A stretch of 64,000 nucleotides of DNA, from NCBI RefSeq assembly GCF_002080435.1, contig NZ_CP020538.1, positions 1,364,001 through 1,428,000 on the forward strand. Reading direction: 5' to 3'. Numbering within the stretch: position 1 is the first letter of the stretch; the number at the start of each line of letters is the position of its first letter. The notes beneath the pieces are model-generated. The model did no database searches, had not been told where the DNA came from, and saw only the letters and a program-made list of their open reading frames with translations. The DNA is from Sphingobium herbicidovorans (GTDB taxonomy: Bacteria; Pseudomonadota; Alphaproteobacteria; Sphingomonadales; Sphingomonadaceae). The position numbers were made by a program, and so were the translations under genes. Shown here piece after piece: positions 58,052 to 64,000 of this stretch.

Positions 58052-58155
58052 CAACAAACTCCTTCAATTCACCGGCATTCCGGGGCACACTGTCGAGTGT
58101 AGGGCGACGGGGCGCTATAGCGCGTCATTCATGGCCTGATAAGGATGGATTTGTG

Positions 58156-60243
58156 ATGATGTCCAGTAGGCTGTCACCTCGCCGCCTCCCAACAAAAATG
58201 GTCCGGATGCCCTTGATTGCTCTTCTTCTTTTGACCGCGGGCGCAAGCGCCCAGCCCGAAGCCCCGACTTATCCTTCTGCGTCGCCCTATCCGGCGGGTG
58301 CGGTGGTGCAGCAGGTTCCTGCCGCGACTCAGCCCTCCCCATGGAATCAGGTGAGCGGGCGAATCGGTGTTGCCTCCGATCCCTCCATATCCGGCACCAT
58401 CAGCCAGTGGCGTGCATTGCAGCAGAGCGACGGGCTGGGCTTTTCAACCTATGCCAACTTCATCCTGGCCAATCCCGGCTGGCCGGGCGAAGATCGGATG
58501 CGGCGGTTGGCCGAGACCAGTATCAATCCCAATAGCTATGATCCACGCCAGGTCACAGCCTTCTTCGCTCGTTTCCCGGCGCGCACGGCGACAGGCAATG
58601 CGCGTCATGCGCTGGCGCTGATGCAGATGGGGCGCATGGCGGAGGCGCGGATAGCCGCTCGTAGCGCCTGGATGGGTGGCACGCTGTCACCCGATGACGA
58701 GACGCGGCTGTTGTCGCTCTTCGGGACGGGCTGGACCGGCGCGGACCATGATCAGCGCGCGGACATATTGTTGTGGGGCAATGACATCGCCGGGGCGCAA
58801 CGGATGCTGGCCTATGTAACTCCATCGCGACGCCCTGTTTATGAAGCGCGTATCGGCTTTCGCCAGAAGTTGCCCGACGCCGCCGCAAGGATGCAGAATG
58901 CGGAATCCGTGGGCGTGTCGGACGCGGGTTATATCGCCGACAAGGCGACATGGCTGATGAATACCGGCAACTGGGTCGCAGCGCGGCAATATCTCGCCAA
59001 TCGGCCGGCGCTGACCTTCCGTCCGGGCAATGCCGAAAAATGGTATGAGACGCTGCTGGGTCAGGCCCGCGCCGCCGCCAATGACAGCCAGTGGAGCTTG
59101 GCTTACGGCATCGCGAGCAAGATCGATGACGCCTATGCACCCGGCGTTGATGTTTCCGGCCGTCCTATCGGCGAACGTGACGATTATACCAGCCTGGCCT
59201 GGCTCGCTGGAACGACGGCTTTCTACAATCTCAATCGGCCTGCGGACGCGGCGGCGATGTTCCGTCGCTACGCCACCGCTGCACGGTCGCCCCAGACTCA
59301 GTCCAAGGGCTATTATTGGGCGGGCCGCGCCGCTCTGGCCGCAGGCGATACGGCGACCGCCAACAGCTATTTCGCCCAGGCATCGGTCTTCCCTGACCAG
59401 TTTTACGGGCAACTCTCGCTTGAGCGCGTCAGCAAGCCCGTGCCCGCCCCCGCGATGGTGGAACGGCCGATCGAGATTTCGGCAGCGGACCGGACCGCAT
59501 TCAACAACCGGTCGGTCGTCCGGGCGGTAAAGGCGCTGGGGCAGATGGGATATTGGGAGGATCAGAGCAAATTCGCCCGCGCAATCGCGAACAATGCCGA
59601 AAGTGACAGCGATCACTATCTTGCCGTCGAACTCGCCAAGAATATCGGCCGGCCGGACATGGGGGTGATGGTCGGCCGCCGCGCTGTGTCGAGCGGGCTG
59701 ACCGGTTATGGCGCAAGCGCATTCCCCCGCGTGCCGGTGCCGCCCTCAGCGCAATCCAGCTGGACGATGGTCCACGCCATAGCGCGGCAGGAAAGCCAGT
59801 TTGACCGCCAGATCGTCAGCCATGCAGGCGCACGCGGCCTGATGCAGTTGATGCCCGGAACCGCGCGGGAACAGGCCGGGAAGCTGGGCCTCGGCTATAA
59901 TCCCAGCTCCCTCAACGATCCCAACTACAACATCATGCTTGGTTCGTCCTACTTTGAGCGGATGCTCAGCTATTATGGCGGCAGCTATCCGTTGGCTGTA
60001 GCCGCCTATAATGCGGGGCCGGGTAATGTGAACCGCTGGATAAGGGCCAATGGCGACCCACGCCTTCCTGGTGCGGACATGCTCCGCTGGATCGAGCAGA
60101 TCCCGATCTTTGAGACCCGCAACTATGTTCACCGGGTGCTGGAAAATGCGGTGGTTTATGATGCGATCAACCCGGAACGGGCGCGCTTTCGCGGTTCCAG
60201 CACACCGCTTTCAAAATATCTTGGCAAGCAAACGCCGGGTTGA
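58156..60243 (+). CDS. soluble lytic murein transglycosylase (Slt70-like)
   Basis: The 695-residue periplasmic enzyme cleaves peptidoglycan to 1,6-anhydro products. A signal peptide (PLIALLLLTAGASAQ) is followed by a long helical superdomain with TPR-like repeats and a C-terminal SLT domain. The catalytic Glu is near residue 546 in AIARQESQFD, with SHAGARGLMQLMPGTA and AVAAYNAGPGNV as supporting motifs. Two ATGs and a GTG cluster at the start; AAGGAT lies nine bases before the first ATG. Confidence 0.93.
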   Translation: MMSSRLSPRRLPTKMVRMPLIALLLLTAGASAQPEAPTYPSASPYPAGAVVQQVPAATQPSPWNQVSGRIGVASDPSISGTISQWRALQQSDGLGFSTYANFILANPGWPGEDRMRRLAETSINPNSYDPRQVTAFFARFPARTATGNARHALALMQMGRMAEARIAARSAWMGGTLSPDDETRLLSLFGTGWTGADHDQRADILLWGNDIAGAQRMLAYVTPSRRPVYEARIGFRQKLPDAAARMQNAESVGVSDAGYIADKATWLMNTGNWVAARQYLANRPALTFRPGNAEKWYETLLGQARAAANDSQWSLAYGIASKIDDAYAPGVDVSGRPIGERDDYTSLAWLAGTTAFYNLNRPADAAAMFRRYATAARSPQTQSKGYYWAGRAALAAGDTATANSYFAQASVFPDQFYGQLSLERVSKPVPAPAMVERPIEISAADRTAFNNRSVVRAVKALGQMGYWEDQSKFARAIANNAESDSDHYLAVELAKNIGRPDMGVMVGRRAVSSGLTGYGASAFPRVPVPPSAQSSWTMVHAIARQESQFDRQIVSHAGARGLMQLMPGTAREQAGKLGLGYNPSSLNDPNYNIMLGSSYFERMLSYYGGSYPLAVAAYNAGPGNVNRWIRANGDPRLPGADMLRWIEQIPIFETRNYVHRVLENAVVYDAINPERARFRGSSTPLSKYLGKQTPG

Positions 60244-60452
60244 ATTGAGTTAGCGCTGAAGCGCAGACGCCGCAGGGGATGCAAAGGCCGGTAAGCGGCC
60301 CGCCAAGACCTCCGCGCTTCCGCGCAACTCAAAAACCTCTGCGCCCTCGGCGCCTCTGCGCGAACAAGAAAGCCCCTAGCCCGTGGCCGCGTGGTTTACC
60401 CTTTTCCCAGTGAAATTTGCACGAACCTCGTCGCGGCAGGTAAAGCAGCGCG
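60244..60452. repeat. intergenic stretch with short CTCTGCGC-type repeats
   Basis: Between the transglycosylase and greB genes, units such as CTCCGCGCTTCCGCGC, CTCTGCGCCCTCGGCGCC and TCTGCGCG follow each other at roughly 8-10 base spacing (about 60310-60362). Similar degenerate CTCTGCG strings occur between genes of many bacteria. No gene is seen. The greB promoter should lie in the AT-richer last 70 bases. Confidence 0.4.
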
Positions 60453-60938
60453 ATGACCACCCCCTATCCCAACTACATAACGCCTGAAGGCTTCGCCAGG
60501 CTGCGCGCGGAATATGACCAACTGCTGGGGGTAGAGCGGCCGCGCGTCGTTGAAATCGTCAGCTGGGCGGCTGGCAACGGGGATCGCAGCGAAAATGGCG
60601 ACTATCTATATGGCCGCAAGCGCATGCGTGAGATTGACGGCCAGCTTCGCCGCCTGTCGAAGAAGATGAAGGACGCCAAAGTCGTCGATCCGCGCCAGCA
60701 ACCTGACAAGAGCAAGGTGTTCTTCGGAGCGACGGTGACCATCGCCGACGAAGAGGACAATCATCGCACCGTCACCATCGTCGGCAATGACGAAGCGGAT
60801 GCGAGTGCCGGGCGGATCGGCTGGGGTTCCCCCATTGCCCGCGCCTTGCGGGGCGCGGCCATCGGAGACCTGCGCCGCGTCCTGCTGCCCGCGGGGGAGA
60901 AGGAATATGAGGTGATTGAAATCGACTATCCGAAATAA
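60453..60938 (+). CDS. greB: transcription elongation factor GreB
   Basis: GreB rescues backtracked RNA polymerase by promoting transcript cleavage. The 161-residue protein has the N-terminal coiled-coil (GFARLRAEYDQLLGVERPRV) with the acidic tip GDRSENGDYLYGRKRMREID, whose Asp and Glu help bind the catalytic Mg, and the C-terminal FKBP-like domain (KVFFGATVTIADEE, IGWGSPIARALRGAAIGD). YLYGRKRMREIDGQLRRLSK favours GreB over GreA. Confidence 0.92.
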   Translation: MTTPYPNYITPEGFARLRAEYDQLLGVERPRVVEIVSWAAGNGDRSENGDYLYGRKRMREIDGQLRRLSKKMKDAKVVDPRQQPDKSKVFFGATVTIADEEDNHRTVTIVGNDEADASAGRIGWGSPIARALRGAAIGDLRRVLLPAGEKEYEVIEIDYPK

Positions 60939-60947
60939 GCCGTTCAG

Positions 60948-62300
60948 TCAGCGCGGCGCCGCCTTCTTCGCGATCGGCTGCGCCTGCGCCACTACAGCCC
61001 CCGGCTTTGCCGCGAGCCGTCCGATGGTCTTGAGCGCATAGTCGAGCTGGAAATCCTCAATGCCCTTTTTCTTCAATTCCTCAGCGCTCATGGCAAAGCG
61101 GGGATCTTCCTTCGTATCCTCTTCCAGCGCCGCATTATCCGTTTTGATCTCGTTGATCAGATGACGACGCAGGTCGCTCTCTCGAAACTTCGGGCGGTTC
61201 TTGTAGTCAGGATCAGACAATTGTGGCACGCGCACATCCGGTTCGATGCCGCCTTCCTGCACCGACCGGCCAGACGGTGTGTAATAGCGTGCCGTCGTCA
61301 GCTTGAGCGCGGTCGTGTTGGTGAGCGGCAACATCGTCTGCACGCTGCCCTTGCCGAAGCTGCGCTCACCCATCACCAGCGCGCGATGCTGGTCCTGTAG
61401 CGCCCCCGCAACGATCTCCGAAGCTGAAGCCGATCCTGCATCGACCAGCACGATGACCGGCAGGCCCTTCGCGTCATCGCCCGGCTTGGCGTAATAGCGT
61501 TCCACATCGCCCTTGTTACGGCCGCGCTGGGAAACGATCTCGCCCCTTTCCAGGAAGCTGTCGCTGACCGCTACCGCTTCGTCCAGCAGCCCGCCGGGGT
61601 TGGAGCGCAGGTCCAGGATGTAGCCGGTGGGCTTGCGTCCCAGGCTCTTGTCGATGCTGCGGATCGCCTGGCGTACATCAGCGCCGGTGTTGGCCGAGAA
61701 GCTGACGATATTGATGATGCCGACGCCGTTCTTCACTTCCCACTTTACGGGTTTTAGCTGAATGATCTCGCGAGTTAACGTGAGTTCGATCGGTTTGTCG
61801 CGGCCGGGCCGGACGATGGTGAGCTTGATCGCGGTGCCGGGCGCGCCGCGCATCTTATCGACCGCCTCGTCCAGGGTGCCCCCATAGATGAGCTGCCCAT
61901 CGAGATGCGTGATATAGTCGCCCGCCTTGATGCCCGCACGCCAAGCCGGTGTATCCTGCGTCGGCGCGATGACCTTGACCGCGCCATCTTCCTGCGTCAC
62001 CGACAGGCCAAGGCCACCATAGCTGCCCTCCGTCTGGGTCCGCAGATTCTGGAAATCGCGCGCGTCGAGGAAGCTCGAATGCGGGTCGAGACTGGCAAGC
62101 ATGCCGTCGATCGCCCCCTTGATCAGCTTTTGGTCATCGACCTTCTCGACATAGTCGCTGCGTACCTTTTGGAACACATCCATGAACTCGTCGAGCGCCT
62201 TGTAGCTGCTGGCTTCCCCATCGGCGAGCGCGGCTGTCGTAGCAGGGATGAGCGCAAGCGCGCCAAGGGCAATGGCGCCCCGGAAAAAATTGGAAGTCAT
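60948..62300 (-). CDS. ctpA: S41 family C-terminal processing peptidase
   Basis: The 450-residue exported protease has a signal peptide (GAIALGALALIPATTAALA), a PDZ domain (GGLGLSVTQEDGAVKVIAP) and an S41 core. The catalytic Ser is in DAGSASASEIVAGAL near residue 290 and the Lys in SFGKGSVQT near 316. Such enzymes trim cell-wall hydrolases and other envelope proteins. The ATG of MTSNFFRG follows CAGGAC; an in-frame ATG seven codons earlier exists. It is convergent with greB. The gene name is by family only. Confidence 0.93.
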   Translation of the reverse strand: MTSNFFRGAIALGALALIPATTAALADGEASSYKALDEFMDVFQKVRSDYVEKVDDQKLIKGAIDGMLASLDPHSSFLDARDFQNLRTQTEGSYGGLGLSVTQEDGAVKVIAPTQDTPAWRAGIKAGDYITHLDGQLIYGGTLDEAVDKMRGAPGTAIKLTIVRPGRDKPIELTLTREIIQLKPVKWEVKNGVGIINIVSFSANTGADVRQAIRSIDKSLGRKPTGYILDLRSNPGGLLDEAVAVSDSFLERGEIVSQRGRNKGDVERYYAKPGDDAKGLPVIVLVDAGSASASEIVAGALQDQHRALVMGERSFGKGSVQTMLPLTNTTALKLTTARYYTPSGRSVQEGGIEPDVRVPQLSDPDYKNRPKFRESDLRRHLINEIKTDNAALEEDTKEDPRFAMSAEELKKKGIEDFQLDYALKTIGRLAAKPGAVVAQAQPIAKKAAPR

Positions 62301-62439
62301 TGCTGTCCTGAGTCCTAGCATCAAGCGGCGAGTATAGGCAGGTTGTCAGCCAGACGCAAAGGATCGGTGAGCCCCGGCCCAGCCGTTGGCGAGCGCCACG
62401 CCTTTCACCGCCCCTTGAGCAGGGGCCAGTCCCGCTATC

Positions 62440-62625
62440 CTATTCGTGCGGCCGCAGAGCCTGGTTCAAACTCTCCATCACCTGGGCGATGGGCTCTATC
62501 ACCGTCACGCTCCTGCCCTCGCCAAAACGGATGCGGGTGCCGTCCGTGACCGATGAAACGAAGGTGACCTGTGCGGGATTGATAGCGGTTTCGGTCCGGT
62601 CAGCGCCCACGAACATGACGAGCAT
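62440..62625 (-). CDS. small FlbD-like protein, 61 residues
   Basis: The protein MLVMFVGADRTETAIN... has the beta-rich spacing of the small FlbD family: INPAQVTFVSSV, DGTRIRFGEGRSVTVIEP and IAQVMESLNQAL correspond to the strand-turn-strand-helix plan of FlbD. Sequence identity to FlbD looks low and no flagellar gene is in the window, so the name is only a comparison. GAAGGAGAGG precedes the ATG, making the gene convincing despite its size. A longer frame continues upstream antisense to the neighbouring gene but is a shadow. Confidence 0.6.
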   Translation of the reverse strand: MLVMFVGADRTETAINPAQVTFVSSVTDGTRIRFGEGRSVTVIEPIAQVMESLNQALRPHE

Positions 62626-62704
62626 GGCTTTTCCTCTCCTTCTTATTGGAACACGAAGGTAACCGCATTTCCGCAGCAAGCCAGCCGTTTTTCTGATCGC
62701 GCGT

Positions 62705-64000
62705 TCAGTCCAGGCGGATCGCCTGGATGAACAGGCTGGCGCGCGCATCCAGACGGTGCGCCTCCTGCGCCAACTGGCTGGCCGCATGGCGGATGTCGCG
62801 CGCGCCTTCCTCCGCCGCTCCGGCATTATCGCTGATCTGGCTGGCGCTGATCCTGACATGCTCGCTGGAGACGCCGGCCTCGGCAACGCCGTCTGCGATG
62901 GTGCGGCTGAACGCGCCGTGCCGCGCCACGGCTTCAAACACCGACCCGGAAAGCCGTTCCGCAGTCGCGATCGCCGAGTCCATGAGCGCATGGCCCTGCG
63001 CGACCTGGCCGACGGTCGCACGGATATGTTCTATGCGGTTTGCGATCTCCGCCGCGGCGTCGCGCGTCTGACCAGCCAGCAGCTTCACCTCGCGCGCGAC
63101 CACCGCAAAGCCCTGCCCCGATTCGCCTGCGCGCGCGGCTTCAATCCCGGCGTTCAGGGCGAGTGTCGTGGTTGCGCGAGCAATCGCGTCAATCAGTGCC
63201 GTCACCTCGCCGATCCCGTCCGCCTGCGCAGACAGTTGATGCGTGTGCGCGGAACCGAGCCGCGTCTGATCGACAGCACGGCGGATCGCCGCACCCGCCG
63301 CCCGGGCTTCTTCTTCTATGGCCTGGAACAGTTGATTGAGATCGCTGGCCGACGCGGCCATACCCGACAAATGGTCCGCAGTCTGGGCCGCGGCCACGGC
63401 CATGCCCGCCGATGCCTGTCCGTTATGCGCGGCGCGCTCCGCCGCTTCGTTCGCGAGCCGGGACAACATGTCGGCCATGGCGACCAGATCGGCGATCAAC
63501 GCGCCGATGTCGGTTCGAAAGCTTCCACTTTCGCGCGTCACCCGCTCCAGCCGTTCGGCCCGCGCAATCGCCACTTGCGCATCCCGCTCGGCGGCGAGCT
63601 TCAACAACAGTTGACCGCCCACCACGCCGGCATAGCGTCCCCCTTCCACCACGATCAGTCCCTCACATGCCTGGCCCTGCGCAGCATAAAGGTCGATCAA
63701 CGCCTCGATCGTGGCGCTCCGTTCCACGCAGGCGCACGGACGGACATGATCGTCCAACCGCCCCCCGAAGCTGGGATTGCGCAATAATGCGTGGCCGAAC
63801 GGATTGAACAGGATGCGCCGCATATGGCGCTCGTAAATCGCGCCCACAGGCCGTCCCTGACCGTCGAGGACAGGCAGAAGGCGAAGCGCGGGATCGAACT
63901 GGAACTGGTCCACAGCCTCGCTCAACGGCCGCCCCAGCCGGATCACCGGACTGTCGGCAACAAAAGGCAAGCCCTGCGAGCGAGGCAAAGAGGCTAGGGG
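62705..64000 (-). CDS. soluble CBS-domain methyl-accepting chemotaxis-like protein, 5' end at window edge
   Basis: The visible part (over 427 residues) has no membrane helix. The N terminus resembles a CBS pair ([20 protein letters not shown] and [20 protein letters not shown]), followed by a coiled-coil and a methyl-accepting signalling domain whose tip reads [23 protein letters not shown] when shortened to [19 protein letters not shown]. Around the tip, ARATTT replaces the usual AFQTNI, so kinase contact may differ. The frame is open to the window edge, and a TTG at 63988 is the only visible start candidate, so the true start may lie outside. It probably senses a nucleotide or metabolite in the cytoplasm. 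Confidence 0.8.
   Translation of the reverse strand, partial: PLASLPRSQGLPFVADSPVIRLGRPLSEAVDQFQFDPALRLLPVLDGQGRPVGAIYERHMRRILFNPFGHALLRNPSFGGRLDDHVRPCACVERSATIEALIDLYAAQGQACEGLIVVEGGRYAGVVGGQLLLKLAAERDAQVAIARAERLERVTRESGSFRTDIGALIADLVAMADMLSRLANEAAERAAHNGQASAGMAVAAAQTADHLSGMAASASDLNQLFQAIEEEARAAGAAIRRAVDQTRLGSAHTHQLSAQADGIGEVTALIDAIARATTTLALNAGIEAARAGESGQGFAVVAREVKLLAGQTRDAAAEIANRIEHIRATVGQVAQGHALMDSAIATAERLSGSVFEAVARHGAFSRTIADGVAEAGVSSEHVRISASQISDNAGAAEEGARDIRHAASQLAQEAHRLDARASLFIQAIRLD

Overview
The window reads as chromosomal DNA of a high-GC alphaproteobacterium of the order Sphingomonadales (Sphingobium/Sphingomonas-like). Pointers are the CckA-type hybrid kinase, the imuA-imuB-dnaE2 mutasome cassette, alphaproteobacterial LexA boxes (GTTC-N7-GTTC or its complement) before imuA and recA, DUF3617 lipoproteins, a large TonB-dependent receptor, a dapA-smpB block and a coxMNOP-like oxidase cluster. 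No phage, plasmid, insertion sequence or CRISPR array was seen. Assignments come from motif recognition only; no database search was run.

Layout. 0-4.1 kb: a HAD hydrolase cut by the window edge, a UbiA-family membrane transferase and a Wzc/ExoP-type chain-length/tyrosine-kinase protein, all on the minus strand. 4.4-10.1 kb: a six-gene respiratory operon (oxidase subunits II and I, two subunit III homologues, subunit IV, membrane-anchored cytochrome c) meeting a DUF2189 membrane protein tail to tail. 10.4-17.5 kb: a redox/stress region with katG (interrupted by a one-base frameshift), two small membrane proteins, a haloperoxidase-like hydrolase, a phasin-like protein, a haem-oxygenase-fold iron enzyme, a degenerate receiver protein and an NAPE-PLD-like metallo-beta-lactamase. 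Two sites resembling the general-stress sigma factor EcfG promoter lie here. 17.5-24.7 kb: envelope and repair genes: two adjacent DUF3617 lipoproteins, uvrB, dsbB, coq7, a tandem pair of uncharacterised exported Cys proteins, and pip.

24.8-37.4 kb: a TonB-dependent receptor with a Gly/Arg-rich loop, a GGDEF-EAL-PilZ protein, dnaN, an IalB-like exported protein, rlmN, an MgtC-like protein, nnrD, a histidine phosphatase, tRNA-Glu(TTC) and recJ. 37.5-43.9 kb: tamA-tamB. 43.9-53.0 kb: a GFA-family protein, dnaE2 (a second one-base frameshift), imuB and imuA, a divergent sulfotransferase with membrane segments, and recA. 53.1-64 kb: a single-domain response regulator, cckA, a DUF2062 protein, smpB, dapA, a lytic transglycosylase, greB, a C-terminal processing protease, a tiny FlbD-like protein and a soluble CBS/methyl-accepting chimera running off the right edge.

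The most consequential observations are: two single-base frameshifts, both in G/C homopolymers, in katG and dnaE2 (lesions or consensus errors); the two SOS boxes that tie recA and the mutasome to LexA; the overlapping 13.7-16.2 kb redox operon preceded by an EcfG-like promoter, which is the best candidate here for an undescribed system; and several uncharacterised paralogue pairs and fusions.
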